NCBI GenBank assembly: GCA_020634395.1
Contig: JACKBU010000003.1
Span: 1-64,000, forward strand
Length of the DNA: 64,000 nt
Reading direction: 5' to 3'
From: Ardenticatenaceae bacterium
Lineage (GTDB): Bacteria; Chloroflexota; Anaerolineae; Promineifilales; Promineifilaceae
Shown here in pieces: positions 52,753-61,283 of the stretch (the first letter of the stretch is position 1; each line of letters starts with the position of its first letter). The notes under the pieces were generated by a model that was not told the origin of the DNA, made no database searches, and worked only from the letters and a program-made list of their open reading frames with translations. The position numbers and the translations under genes were made by a program.

Positions 52753-55700
52753 TTACGCCCGTGCCACCAGGCAAACGGAAACGGCCGTTCCCTCCCCCCT
52801 ATTCCCCGCCGCATCAAACGCCACCACTTTGAAGGTGTGGCAGCCCGGCCCAGGAATCGTCCATTTCTCCGTGAACGGCGGCACCGTGCTGATGGCAAAC
52901 GGCACTTCCGCGCCGTCGGCGTAAAACTCCACCCGGTCCACCGACAAATCATCCGTCACCTGGGCCTGCACCAGCACCCACTCCTCATCGGTGAAGATTT
53001 GCTGATTGGGCAGCGGGAAGAGGATTTCGGCCGTGGGCGGCTGGTTGTCTACGGTCACATGCACGCTGGTCTCGGCGAAGCTGCCATCGTCCCGCACGAC
53101 GGTGAGCAGCAGGGTGTAGAGGCCGCTCAACTGGCTGGCGTCCCACACGCCCAAGACCTCGTTTTCCTTTGGCTCCGTCACGTTGTCGGCGATGGTTTGC
53201 AGTTCGGTGGGAGCCAGGCCGGGGAAGTAGGCCAGCCGGTAGTGGGCGAAGTTGTCGCCGCGCGCCGTGCCGCTGATGGTGAGGGTGCCGGTGATGGTGG
53301 CGAAGTTGGCCGGGCTGGTGATGGCGGCGTCAGCGGTGGACACGGCCGTTTCCACAATCGTGTCATACTCCGTCGGCGGCTGTTCGATCTCATTCTCGCG
53401 CACCCAGTCGGCCGCCGCTTCTGGGTAGACGCGGTAGACGCGGTTCTCCACCAGTTCCGGCGGCGTGTACAGCGTCGCCAGCCGCCCGGTCTCCCGATTC
53501 ACGGCAAACTCCTGGTAGATGTTGTCGTAGACCGTCGGCTGCGTGCCGGCGATGAACAATTCGGACACGGTGGGGCACAGACTGGTGGGCAGCAGGCCGG
53601 AGATGTTGCACACCGCCATTTCCACCAGGCCAGACGGCCGTGTCCAGCTTTCCACCGGCTCCTCTTGCAGCGCCCAACTCATCAGCGCGTGCCAGATGGG
53701 GGCCGCGCCCTTGCTGCCCGGCACGTTGTCCATTGGCGTATTGTCGGTGTTGCCCACCCAGACGCCGGTCACCAGCTGCGGCGTGTAGCCCACCGTCCAG
53801 CCGTCGCGGTAATCGTTGGTGGTGCCGGTTTTGACGGCCGCCGGGCGATTGTCCGGCAGTTCCAGGGCGTTGGGGCAGCCAAAGCCGGCGCAGCGCGCCT
53901 GCCGGTCGGAGAGGATGTCGTTCATCAGGTAGGCCAGCTGCGGCGTCAGGATTTCGCGGCGCTGCGGCTGGTTGTATTCGTAGAGGACACGGCCGTTGCG
54001 GTCTTCCACGCGCAAGATCAGCACCGGGTCCAGCGTGCGGTAGCCCAGGCGCTGTTCGGCCTCCGGGCGCGGCTGGCCGACCATCACGCCCATGTTGTCC
54101 ATCACCGAGTAGGCGTAGACCATGTCCATCAGCGTCACTTCGCCGCCGCCGAGGGTGAGCGAGAGGCCGTAGGCGTTGGCCCCTTTGTCCAGGCTGGTGA
54201 TGCCCAGGTTGTGGGCCGTGCGGATGACCTTGTCCACGCCGACCCAACTGGTGGCCTGCACGGCGGGCACGTTGTAGCTGTTGCCTAGCGCTTCGCGCAG
54301 GCGGATGGGGCCGTGGAACTGGCGGTCGTAGTTTTGCGGCACGTAGGGCACGCCATTGTAGGGTGTGCCAAAGTCGGTTTCCACGTCGAGCATCATCGTG
54401 GCGGCGGTGTAGCCCTGGCTGAGCGCCGTCAGGTAGGTGAAGGGCTTGAAGGAGCTGCCGGGCTGGCGCAGGCCATCGACGGCCACGTTGAAGGAGCCGT
54501 CGATGCTTTCGTCCCAATAGTTGCGGCTGCCGACCAGTGCTTTGACTTCGGCCGTGCGCGGGTCCAGCATGACGACGGCCGTATTATCCACCCGATGATC
54601 CACGCCCACGTCGGCGGCATTGAGCGGCGGCAAGAAGGCCAGCGCCGGGCAGTTGTCGCGCTCGTCGGCGGGCAGGCCATCGCCTAAATCGCCGGAGAGC
54701 CGGGCGACCTGCGCCCGGGCCACGCATTCCGCCTGCCGCTGCATGGTCAGATCCAGCGTGGTGTAGACGCGCAGCCCGCCGCCCAGCACCAGTTCCGGGC
54801 CAAACATCGCTTCCAACTGCTGCCGCACCTCCAGGGCAAAGTGCGGCGCAATGATATCGAAGCGCGCTTCTGGCCCTTCGGCCAGCTGCAGCGGGGCCAG
54901 TTTGGCCGCCGCCGCCTCTTCGGGGGTGATGTAGCCTTCGCGGGCCATGGTGTCCAGCACCAGTTCCTGCCGCTCTTTGGCCGCTTCCGGGTTGTCCAAT
55001 GGATTGAGCGCGGGGGATTGGGGGATGGCGGCGAGCATGGCGGCTTCGGGCAGGGTGAGCTGCGCGGCCGTTTTGTCGAAGTAAACGCGCGCCGCCGCCT
55101 CGATGCCATAGGCCAGGTTGCCGTAGAAGTTGGTGTTGAGGTACCACTCCAGAATTTGCTCTTTGGTGTAGGTGCTGGTGGCGCGATGGGCCAGCAGCAG
55201 TTCTTCCACCTTGCGCCGGTAATCGTCGAAGCCGACTTCCGCGCCCACGGCGCGGCGCTCCGGTTCGATGAGGTTGTTTTTGATGACCTGCTGGGTGATG
55301 GAGGAGCCGCCCTGCACGCTGCCGCCTTCGAGGACGTACTCATAAAAGGCGCGGCCGATGCCTTGCAGGTCGTAGCCGGGGTTGGTCCAGAAGGTTTTGT
55401 CTTCGATAGCGACGGTGGCATCGACCAGGGCTTGGGGCGTCTGGTCCAGCTTGATCCACTGGCGGTCGCCGCCGAGCGGGTCGATGATTTCGTAGATGAG
55501 GACGAGGTCGCGGGTGCCGTCGGGCTGGGGGTCGCCCCAGGCGTAGATTTTGCTGGTCTCGAAGGTGTCGCTTTCGTTTTGGCCGAGGGTTTCTAGCTGG
55601 GTGAAGTCGGGCAGGTCCTGGGTGAAGTAGGCGTAGACGGCCGTCGCCGCCCCCACACTCCCTACCACACCAAACAAACCAACCAACAAACCAACCAACA

Positions 55701-55857
55701 ACAACAAACCCGCTATCTTGAGGACAGCCTGCCCGCTGCGCTGCCGCCGCCGCTGCCGCCGGGCGCGCCAATGAATGACCTGCGTGGTTTTAGGCATGGC
55801 TGTACTGTACTCCGTCACTTCTTGTCTAACAACTGTTTGATTCCGCCTTCTCATCAA
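52753..55857 (-). CDS. Class A penicillin-binding protein (transglycosylase/transpeptidase)
   Basis: A 1034-residue bifunctional PBP1A-like enzyme of peptidoglycan synthesis. A basic cytoplasmic N-terminus precedes a membrane helix (about 45-75). The GT51 domain has VAIEDKTFWTNPGYD (catalytic Glu) and GGSSITQQVIKNN. The transpeptidase has RQPGSSFKPFTYL (Ser-x-x-Lys), GNSYNVPAV (SxN) and VKTGTTNDYRDGWTVGY (KTG). About 200 C-terminal residues form Ig-like domains, including DDLSVDRVEFYADG. The ATG at 55797 (MPKTTQVIHW) is a shorter alternative start that avoids the frame overlapping the minisatellite edge. The membrane helix is partly encoded by CCAACAAA-type repeats (55660-55710). Confidence 0.92.
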   Translation of the reverse strand: MMRRRNQTVVRQEVTEYSTAMPKTTQVIHWRARRQRRRQRSGQAVLKIAGLLLLVGLLVGLFGVVGSVGAATAVYAYFTQDLPDFTQLETLGQNESDTFETSKIYAWGDPQPDGTRDLVLIYEIIDPLGGDRQWIKLDQTPQALVDATVAIEDKTFWTNPGYDLQGIGRAFYEYVLEGGSVQGGSSITQQVIKNNLIEPERRAVGAEVGFDDYRRKVEELLLAHRATSTYTKEQILEWYLNTNFYGNLAYGIEAAARVYFDKTAAQLTLPEAAMLAAIPQSPALNPLDNPEAAKERQELVLDTMAREGYITPEEAAAAKLAPLQLAEGPEARFDIIAPHFALEVRQQLEAMFGPELVLGGGLRVYTTLDLTMQRQAECVARAQVARLSGDLGDGLPADERDNCPALAFLPPLNAADVGVDHRVDNTAVVMLDPRTAEVKALVGSRNYWDESIDGSFNVAVDGLRQPGSSFKPFTYLTALSQGYTAATMMLDVETDFGTPYNGVPYVPQNYDRQFHGPIRLREALGNSYNVPAVQATSWVGVDKVIRTAHNLGITSLDKGANAYGLSLTLGGGEVTLMDMVYAYSVMDNMGVMVGQPRPEAEQRLGYRTLDPVLILRVEDRNGRVLYEYNQPQRREILTPQLAYLMNDILSDRQARCAGFGCPNALELPDNRPAAVKTGTTNDYRDGWTVGYTPQLVTGVWVGNTDNTPMDNVPGSKGAAPIWHALMSWALQEEPVESWTRPSGLVEMAVCNISGLLPTSLCPTVSELFIAGTQPTVYDNIYQEFAVNRETGRLATLYTPPELVENRVYRVYPEAAADWVRENEIEQPPTEYDTIVETAVSTADAAITSPANFATITGTLTISGTARGDNFAHYRLAYFPGLAPTELQTIADNVTEPKENEVLGVWDASQLSGLYTLLLTVVRDDGSFAETSVHVTVDNQPPTAEILFPLPNQQIFTDEEWVLVQAQVTDDLSVDRVEFYADGAEVPFAISTVPPFTEKWTIPGPGCHTFKVVAFDAAGNRGEGTAVSVCLVARA

Positions 55858-55869
55858 TCGTTCCTGCGT

Positions 55870-56121
55870 GCGGATCAGCCATTTCTGTCTGCGGATCAGC
55901 CATTTCTGCCGGCGGATGAGTCGTTTCTGTGAGCGGATGAGTCGTTTCTGTGAGCGGATGGATCATTTCTGTCTGCGGACAAATCATTTCTACTGGCGGA
56001 CGAGCCGTTTCTGCGAGCGGATGGATCATTTCTGCCTGCGGACGAGTCGTTTCTGTCTGCGGCTGAATCGTTTCTGTGAGCGGATGAATCGTTTCACGGT
56101 GCGGATGGGTCATTTTAACCG
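55870..56121. repeat. Twelve tandem 21-bp repeats (minisatellite)
   Basis: Twelve contiguous units of 21 bases, of the form gcggatgag-tcgtttctgtga, run from 55870 to 56121 with variation concentrated at bases 7-10 and 18-21. A unit of 21 bases keeps every reading frame open, so there is an uninterrupted frame on both strands. The minus-strand frame (56260-55826) encodes heptads such as TETTHPL and overlaps the PBP start by 32 bases. The plus-strand frame encodes heptads such as RMSRFCE. Neither is convincingly a gene. Confidence 0.93.
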
Positions 56122-56295
56122 GCGGCTCGGCCGTATCGCCGCGCCGTCCTGCCCCTACCAGAGAACGGGGCCCCATTTGGAATGGCTGGAGGCCAGTGCT
56201 GCCCATAGCCAAGCCCACCAAAACGTGGAATAATAGAATCATCATCCATTCATCATTCATCGTTCACCGTTCACCGTTCTCCAGGGAGGTAGCCT

Positions 56296-57159
56296 ATGAC
56301 CGAAAAAGTGATCATCACCGCCGCCCTTACCGGCGTCTTGGCCACCCGGCAGCAGTCGCCATACATCCCGTACACGCCAGATGAAATTGCCGCCGAAGCG
56401 CGCCGCTGCGCCGACGCGGGGGCCAGCATCGTCCATATCCACGCCCGGCAAGACAACGGCATGCCGGCGTATGACGTGGAAACGTACGGCCGTATCGACA
56501 CGGCCGTCAAAGCCCAATGCCCCGGCCTGATCATCAACTATTCCACCGGGGCCATTGGCCTGGAGCGGGAAATGCGCGTCCACCACATCCGCGCCCTGCA
56601 GCCCGACATGGCGGCGCTCAACATGGGGTCGATGAATTACGCCATCTACTCGCGCAAAGCCAAGACCTTTTACCACGACCACGTCTTCGCCAATCCGTTT
56701 CAGGACATCCAATATTTTCTGGAGGCGATGAACGAGGCAGGCACACGGCCAGAGATGGAATGTTTTGATACGGGCCACATCAACAACGCCCGGCCGCTCA
56801 TCGACATGGGCATTCTCCAACCGCCGTTCCAGTTCAGCCTGGTGATGGGCGTCCTGGGCGGCATCCCGGCGACGACGAAGAATTTGCTGCATCAGGTAGA
56901 GCAGCTGCCGGACAATTCTTTCTGGCAGGTGATTGGCATCGGGCGGCATCAGTGGCCGCTGGTGGCGGCGGCGCTGACGCTGGGCGGCAACGTGCGCGTG
57001 GGGCTGGAGGACAATCTGTACCTGCCGAATGGGGAACTGGCAAAATCAAGCGCGGAGGGGGTGGAAACGGCCGTTACCCTGGCCAACCTCACCGGCGTTT
57101 CCGTCGCCACCAGCGCCGAAGCGCGCAAGATTTTGGGGATACCGGAGACCAGAGACTAG
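56296..57159 (+). CDS. Beta-keto acid cleavage enzyme (BKACE, DUF849 family)
   Basis: A 287-residue TIM-barrel enzyme of the 3-keto-5-aminohexanoate cleavage (Kce) family. Motifs are ITAALTGVLATRQQSPYIPYTP (start), GASIVHIHARQDNG (metal-binding His pair, about 43-56), INYSTGAIG, MAALNMGSMNY, MECFDTGHINNA and VRVGLEDNLYL with the conserved Glu. The family condenses a beta-keto acid with acetyl-CoA using zinc, and specificity differs between members, so the substrate is not assigned. The ribosome site GGGAGG lies 6 bases upstream. The last codons (PETRD, then TAG) come from a GAGACCAGAGACTAG repeat. Confidence 0.9.
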   Translation: MTEKVIITAALTGVLATRQQSPYIPYTPDEIAAEARRCADAGASIVHIHARQDNGMPAYDVETYGRIDTAVKAQCPGLIINYSTGAIGLEREMRVHHIRALQPDMAALNMGSMNYAIYSRKAKTFYHDHVFANPFQDIQYFLEAMNEAGTRPEMECFDTGHINNARPLIDMGILQPPFQFSLVMGVLGGIPATTKNLLHQVEQLPDNSFWQVIGIGRHQWPLVAAALTLGGNVRVGLEDNLYLPNGELAKSSAEGVETAVTLANLTGVSVATSAEARKILGIPETRD

Positions 57160-57176
57160 AGATTGGAGACTACAAG
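57147..57176. repeat. GAGACTAG-type repeat at the BKACE stop codon
   Basis: Four imperfect copies of gagact/gagatt units run through the 3' end of the BKACE gene and supply its stop codon TAG. The same repeat family recurs at 58469-58516, 59090-59110 and inside 37085-37150. Confidence 0.7.
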
Positions 57177-57183
57177 ACTAACC

Positions 57184-57516
57184 ATGAACTTCCTATACTT
57201 AAATTCAGACAAAATGGGTGAAGGCGACCCGGACCTGGGGCGCAAGTTGTTGGCGATTTTTTTAGAGAAGCTGGCGGCGTCGGCGGCGCAGATTGACGTG
57301 GTGGGCTGTGTGAACAGCGCCGTTTTCCTGACCACGGAGGGCAGCATCGTGCTGGACAGCCTGCAAGCCCTGGCCGACCGGGGCGCGCGGATTGTGACGT
57401 GCGGGACGTGTCTGGACCATTACGGCCGTCGCGCCCTCTTGCGCATCGGCGAAGTGGGCAGCATGGACGGCACGGTGGGCATGATGATGACGGCCGACCG
57501 GGTGATACGGCCGTAA
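57184..57516 (+). CDS. DsrE-like protein, YedF C-terminal type
   Basis: A protein of about 110 residues, start at the ATG at 57184 (MNFLYLNSDKMGEGD). The pattern LGRKLLAIFLEKLAA, VGCVNSAVFLTTEGS and ALADRGARIVTCGTCLDHYGRR matches the DsrE-like domain of YedF, with two Cys in CGTC that could carry sulfur or selenium. YedF-type proteins are usually fused to or next to TusA-like domains and linked to selenium metabolism or sulfur transfer. Here the DsrE part stands alone. It lies 24 bases after the BKACE gene, and metF follows after 82 bases of repeats. Confidence 0.82.
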   Translation: MNFLYLNSDKMGEGDPDLGRKLLAIFLEKLAASAAQIDVVGCVNSAVFLTTEGSIVLDSLQALADRGARIVTCGTCLDHYGRRALLRIGEVGSMDGTVGMMMTADRVIRP

Positions 57517-57539
57517 AGAAGTGGTTGGTTGGATTTCCA

Positions 57540-57598
57540 CACGCTAACCAACAAACCCAACAAACCAACAAACCCAACCAACCAACAAACACACGCCT
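57540..57598. repeat. CCAACAAA-type repeats before metF
   Basis: The spacer before metF is almost entirely ccaacaaa and ccaaccaa units. The same motif family occurs at 61284-61336 and, in-frame, in the PBP gene at 55660-55710. No ribosome site stronger than a few purines is visible for metF as a result. Confidence 0.75.
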
Positions 57599-58480
57599 AT
57601 GAACGCCATACAAAAACTCTCCGCCCACCTGCCCACCCTCTCCTGCGAATACTTCCCCCCGCGCACACCGGCCGGCTGGGGCACCCTCTACGCCACCCTG
57701 GCGACCGCTCACGAAACCGGCCTCGACTTTGTATCCGTCACCTACGGCGCGGGCGGCTCTACCCGGCAAAAGACAGTCAGCCTGGTCGAGCGCATTCAGA
57801 GCGAGCTAAACATCGACACGATGGCCCACCTGACCTGCGCCGGACATTCGCGGGCGGAACTGGAGACAATTCTCGATGAGCTGCAGGCCAGCGGCATCCC
57901 GGCGGTGATGGCGCTGCGCGGCGATCCACCCCGTGGCAGCCACGACTTTGTGCAGCACCCCGACGGTTTTCGCCACGCCAGCGAATTGATCGACTTCATT
58001 CAGCGCCACTACGACTTCAAAATCGGCTGCGCCTGCTACCCGGAGGGTCACCCGGAATCGGCCAACGTGCAGCAAGATGTATACTATTTGAAGCTGAAAC
58101 AAGACTGCGGCGCAGATTTTGCCGTGACGCAGTTGTTCTTTGACAATGACGATTTCTTCCGCTTCCACGATGCGGCGCGCCGCGCCGGGGTGACGATTCC
58201 CATTATCGCCGGGCTGATGCCGGTGACTTCTGTGGCCCAATTGGGCCGCTTTCAATCGTTGTGCGGCTGCTCCATTCCGGCGAAATTGACCACTTCCTTG
58301 CCGCCAGACTCCCCAGAAGCGGTAATCGAGCAGGGCATTCTATACGGACTGGCCCAGGCAGAAGGCTTACTAAACGGCGGCGTGGACGGCATTCATCTGT
58401 ACACGCTGAACAAATCGCACTCCTCGGCGGCGATTATTGCGGGGTTGAGGGCAAACGGCCGTTTGGAGAGTAGAGACTAG
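57599..58480 (+). CDS. metF: 5,10-methylenetetrahydrofolate reductase
   Basis: A 293-residue flavin-dependent MTHFR that makes 5-methyl-THF for methionine synthesis. Motifs are SCEYFPPRTPAGWGTLY (catalytic Glu, about 15-31), FVSVTYGAGGSTR, MAHLTCAGHSRAELE, VMALRGDPPRG and DFAVTQLFFDNDDFFRF. Length matches bacterial MetF. The translation begins at ATG 57599 and ends ESRD, with the TAG supplied by a GAGACTAG repeat. A perfect 20-bp hairpin overlaps the stop codon. Confidence 0.95.
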   Translation: MNAIQKLSAHLPTLSCEYFPPRTPAGWGTLYATLATAHETGLDFVSVTYGAGGSTRQKTVSLVERIQSELNIDTMAHLTCAGHSRAELETILDELQASGIPAVMALRGDPPRGSHDFVQHPDGFRHASELIDFIQRHYDFKIGCACYPEGHPESANVQQDVYYLKLKQDCGADFAVTQLFFDNDDFFRFHDAARRAGVTIPIIAGLMPVTSVAQLGRFQSLCGCSIPAKLTTSLPPDSPEAVIEQGILYGLAQAEGLLNGGVDGIHLYTLNKSHSSAAIIAGLRANGRLESRD

Positions 58481-58516
58481 AGACTGGAGACTGGTTAGTC
58501 TCCAGTCTCTAGTCTC
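58473..58516 (+). repeat. Perfect 20-bp snap-back repeat over the metF stop codon
   Basis: Arms 58473-58492 and 58497-58516 are perfectly complementary over 20 bases around a 4-base loop (ggtt). They are built from gagact and gagactag units. There is no T tract, so it is not a classical terminator, but in RNA it would form a very stable 3' hairpin beginning at the metF stop codon. Confidence 0.93.
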
Positions 58517-58525
58517 AATTTCACC

Positions 58526-58723
58526 ATGAACCCAGACCACGAAGAAACCAACCCGGTTGTTTTGCTGACCGGCAATACCTGGCACATTGTTGAACACAGC
58601 CGCCGCTCGGCCACGGCCGTGTGCGGCCAGGCCATCCACGAGCGGCGCGCCCATGCGCGGCTCAAGCAGGTGGGCGAGGCCAATATTTGCCCGCGTTGTT
58701 TGAAATTGTTTAGGGGAGCGTAG
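58526..58723 (+). CDS. Small protein with Cys residues, unknown function
   Basis: A 65-residue protein I cannot name. The sequence begins NPDHEETNPVVLLTGN and has TWHIVEHSRRSATAVCG, then ANICPRCLKLFRG with a CxxC pair. Together with the earlier Cys it could bind zinc. The ATG follows the hairpin region, and the next gene starts 9 bases after its stop codon, which supports a real gene. No homologous activity is recognised. Confidence 0.6.
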   Translation: MNPDHEETNPVVLLTGNTWHIVEHSRRSATAVCGQAIHERRAHARLKQVGEANICPRCLKLFRGA

Positions 58724-58732
58724 GGGTTTCAC

Positions 58733-59101
58733 ATGGACACACCAAGCACCGCCGTTCGTACTGTGCGTTGGGTGGCGCGTATCTGGAGTTTGCTCTCGAT
58801 TGTGCTGATCGGCGCCATATTTGTGGGGCAGATGTCTGGCATGATCGGCTCCAGACCATCGCCCAGCGAATGGGTTGGACTGGCCTTTTTCCCGCTTGGC
58901 GTGCTGGTGGGGCTAGGGTTGGGCTGGTGGCGTGAAGACGTGGGCGGGGTAACGGCCGTTCTCAGCCTCTTCGCCTTCTACATCTGGGATCTGCTCGTCA
59001 ACCACAGCTTGCCGGGCGGCATCTTTTTCTTGCTGCTGACGGCTCCGGCGTTTTTGTACCTGTTCGTCTGGCGGCAAACCCGCCTGGAAGGTGGAGATTA
59101 G
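58733..59101 (+). CDS. Small integral membrane protein
   Basis: A 122-residue protein with four predicted helices: about 18-37 (IWSLLSIVLIGAIFVGQM), 48-68 (GLAFFPLGVLVGLGLGW), 74-92 and 96-115. The central WWREDVGG loop and the C-terminal RQTRLEGGD are charged. It is similar to uncharacterised DUF-type membrane proteins of Chloroflexota. It starts 9 bases after the small Cys protein. Its final codons, EGGD, and the TAG come from a GGAGATTAG repeat. Confidence 0.72.
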   Translation: MDTPSTAVRTVRWVARIWSLLSIVLIGAIFVGQMSGMIGSRPSPSEWVGLAFFPLGVLVGLGLGWWREDVGGVTAVLSLFAFYIWDLLVNHSLPGGIFFLLLTAPAFLYLFVWRQTRLEGGD

Positions 59102-59116
59102 AGATTGGAGTAACTT

Positions 59117-59599
59117 ATGACACGCAAACGCGCCACGGCCGTTTCCTGGAAAATCAAGCCCATGCCCGCCGCTCATAAAGAACTGGCGCTGGAAGGCAGC
59201 TATTCGGCCGCAGAATTCGACCAGATCAGTTTGGGCTATATCCCACAGGAGCAGCAGGACAAGTGGTTTATTTACCTGGAAGGGGAATGGCTGCATTTCC
59301 ACCGCAGTTGGACGGGTTCCTGCATTTTCCAACTGCATCTTGCGCCCGCCGATGGTTATTACCAGGCAGACAAAGCCATTGTGAACCGCGACCCGGCGCA
59401 GTATCGCGGCCAAGATGATGAACAGGACGCACGCCTGATTTCACATCTGGTGGATGACCTGCTGTTGGGGCGGTTTTCTGTCTTGCCGCTGCCCGACAAC
59501 TTGTCGGCCGAAGACCAGCAGCGTTACCAGAAGGATATGATGGGCAAGCGGCGCGGGGGCGGGCTGAGGCTGGATGTGAAGGGGAACGGCCGTTCCTGA
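59117..59599 (+). CDS. Hypothetical soluble protein
   Basis: A 160-residue protein of unknown function. A basic start precedes ALEGSYSAAEFDQISLGYIP and KWFIYLEGEWLHFHRSWTGSCIFQLHL (about 52-78, noted as WLHFHRSWTGSC), a pattern found in uncharacterised bacterial proteins. The C-terminal part is charged and ends in GKRRGGGLRLDVKGNG. The ribosome site GGAG lies about 8 bases upstream of the ATG. It follows the membrane protein by 15 bases and is probably part of the same transcript. An ACGGCCGT octamer encodes its last residues. Confidence 0.65.
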   Translation: MTRKRATAVSWKIKPMPAAHKELALEGSYSAAEFDQISLGYIPQEQQDKWFIYLEGEWLHFHRSWTGSCIFQLHLAPADGYYQADKAIVNRDPAQYRGQDDEQDARLISHLVDDLLLGRFSVLPLPDNLSAEDQQRYQKDMMGKRRGGGLRLDVKGNGRS

Positions 59600-59606
59600 C
59601 CTTCCC

Positions 59607-59640
59607 CATTCTTTGTCCCTTTGTCTCTTAGTCCCTTTGT
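59607..59640. repeat. GTCCCTTTGTCTCTTA repeats between genes
   Basis: Two and a half copies of a ttgtcccttt/ttagtcccttt unit fill the spacer before the carboxylase gene. It is one more unrelated short-repeat junction. Confidence 0.5.
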
Positions 59641-59664
59641 AATAAATTCCCAGGAACCTTTACC

Positions 59665-61278
59665 ATGACCAGACTCGAATCCCACCTCATCACCCGCAGC
59701 GAAGAATACGCCGCCAACCATGCCGCCATGCAAAAATTAGTAGACCAACTCAACCAACGCCTCAGCGTCGCCCGCGCCGGCGGCGGTGAACGCGGCGCGG
59801 CCAAGTTCCGCGAACAGGGCAAACTGCTGCCCCGCGAACGGCTGGAACTGCTGCTCGATCCCGGCACCCCCTTCTTAGAACTCTCCCCCCTCGCCGCCTA
59901 CGGCATGTACAACGATGAATCCCCCGCCGCCTCCAACATTATCGGCATCGGCATCGTCAGCGGCGTGGAAAGCATGATTTACGTCAACGACGCCACCGTC
60001 AAAGGCGGCGCAGTCTACCCCATGACCCTGCAAAAAACCCTGCGCGCTCAAACCATCGCCGCCGAAAACCGCCTGCCCTCCATCGCCCTCGTCGAATCGG
60101 CCGGGGCCAATCTGCTGTATCAGGACGAAGTCTTCATCTTAGGCGGGCGCAGCTTTGCCAATCAGGCGCGCATGTCGGCGCAGCGCCTGCCGCAAATCTC
60201 CCTGGTCTTTGGCAGCTCCACCGCAGGCGGCGCTTACGTGCCGGGCATGAGCGATTACGTGGTGATGGTGCGCCAGCAGGCCACCGTTTATCTCGGTGGT
60301 CCGCCCCTGGTTAAGATGGCTACCGGCGAAGTGGTGGACGATGAAACGCTCGGCGGGGCCGACATGCACGCTCAGGTCTCAGGCGTCAGCGACTACACCG
60401 CCGAAAACGACGCCGACGCCCTGCGTATCGGCCGCCTGATCCTCAAACAACTCCAGCAGCCCAAGCCCGCGCCCAACCTCGCCCGCCGCCAATCCCCCGA
60501 ACCCCCGGCCTACGATCCCGACGAACTGCTGGGCATCATTCCCGCCGACGCCAAAGTCCCTTTCGACATCCGCGAGATTATTGCCCGCCTGGTTGATGGT
60601 TCCCGCTTTCTGGAGTTTAAACGCGATTACGGCACGTCGCTGGTGGTGGGCCACGCCGCTGTCAACGGCTGGCCCGTAGGACTCGTAGCCAACAACGGCA
60701 TTCTCTTCTCCGAGGAGGCCAACAAGGCGGCCCAGTTCATCCAATTGTGCAATCAACAGCGCACCCCCATCATCTACCTGCAAAATATTACCGGCTTCAT
60801 GGTGGGCACAAAGTATGAACGAGAGGGCATCATCAAGCACGGCAGCAAGATGATCAACGCCGTAGCCACCTCCAGCGTGCCGCAGTTTACGGTGATTGTG
60901 GGCGGATCGTATGGCGCGGGCAATTATGCCATGTGCGGCCGGGCGTATGATCCCCGCTTCCTCTGGACCTGGCCGAACAGCCGCATCGCGGTGATGGGCG
61001 GCGAACAGGCGGCGGGCGTGCTGGCCATTGTGCAAGAGGAACGGGCGCGCAAAAAAGGCCAGGAACCAGACCAGAACGCCATCCAGATGATGCAGATGAT
61101 GACGCGGCAGAAGTTTGAGCAGGAGTCTTCGCCTTACTACGCCACGGCGCGCCTGTGGGACGACGCCATCATCGACCCGCGGGATACGCGGCAGGCGCTG
61201 AGTGTGGGCCTGTCGGCGGCCAACAACGTGGACTATGTGACGCCCGGTCAGCCGCATTATGGGGTGTTTCGGATGTAG
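59665..61278 (+). CDS. Acyl-CoA carboxylase carboxyltransferase (beta) subunit
   Basis: A 537-residue biotin-dependent carboxyltransferase of the propionyl-/methylcrotonyl-CoA carboxylase group. Two crotonase-fold halves are seen. The N half has KLLPRERLELLLDPGTPFLEL, ESAGANLLYQDEVF and SSTAGGAYVPGMSDYV. The C half has RDYGTSLVVGHAAVNGWPVG, LQNITGFMVGTKYEREGIIKHG (acyl-CoA binding) and GGSYGAGNYAMCGRAYDPRFLW. The sequence resembles methylcrotonyl-CoA and geranyl-CoA carboxylase subunits (leucine or terpene catabolism), though propionyl-CoA is possible. No biotin-carboxylase subunit is visible in the window. Confidence 0.9.
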   Translation: MTRLESHLITRSEEYAANHAAMQKLVDQLNQRLSVARAGGGERGAAKFREQGKLLPRERLELLLDPGTPFLELSPLAAYGMYNDESPAASNIIGIGIVSGVESMIYVNDATVKGGAVYPMTLQKTLRAQTIAAENRLPSIALVESAGANLLYQDEVFILGGRSFANQARMSAQRLPQISLVFGSSTAGGAYVPGMSDYVVMVRQQATVYLGGPPLVKMATGEVVDDETLGGADMHAQVSGVSDYTAENDADALRIGRLILKQLQQPKPAPNLARRQSPEPPAYDPDELLGIIPADAKVPFDIREIIARLVDGSRFLEFKRDYGTSLVVGHAAVNGWPVGLVANNGILFSEEANKAAQFIQLCNQQRTPIIYLQNITGFMVGTKYEREGIIKHGSKMINAVATSSVPQFTVIVGGSYGAGNYAMCGRAYDPRFLWTWPNSRIAVMGGEQAAGVLAIVQEERARKKGQEPDQNAIQMMQMMTRQKFEQESSPYYATARLWDDAIIDPRDTRQALSVGLSAANNVDYVTPGQPHYGVFRM

Positions 61279-61283
61279 GGGAG

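Noticed and set aside
52837..54288. 483-codon open frame on the plus strand
   Set aside because: It is antisense to the PBP gene, whose catalytic motifs are intact. Its composition is that of the complement of high-GC codons, and it has no recognisable domain.
55826..56260. 144-residue heptad-repeat protein on the minus strand
   Set aside because: The frame is open only because the repeat unit is 21 bases, and the other strand is equally open. There is no ribosome site or conserved flank, so it is reported as a repeat only.
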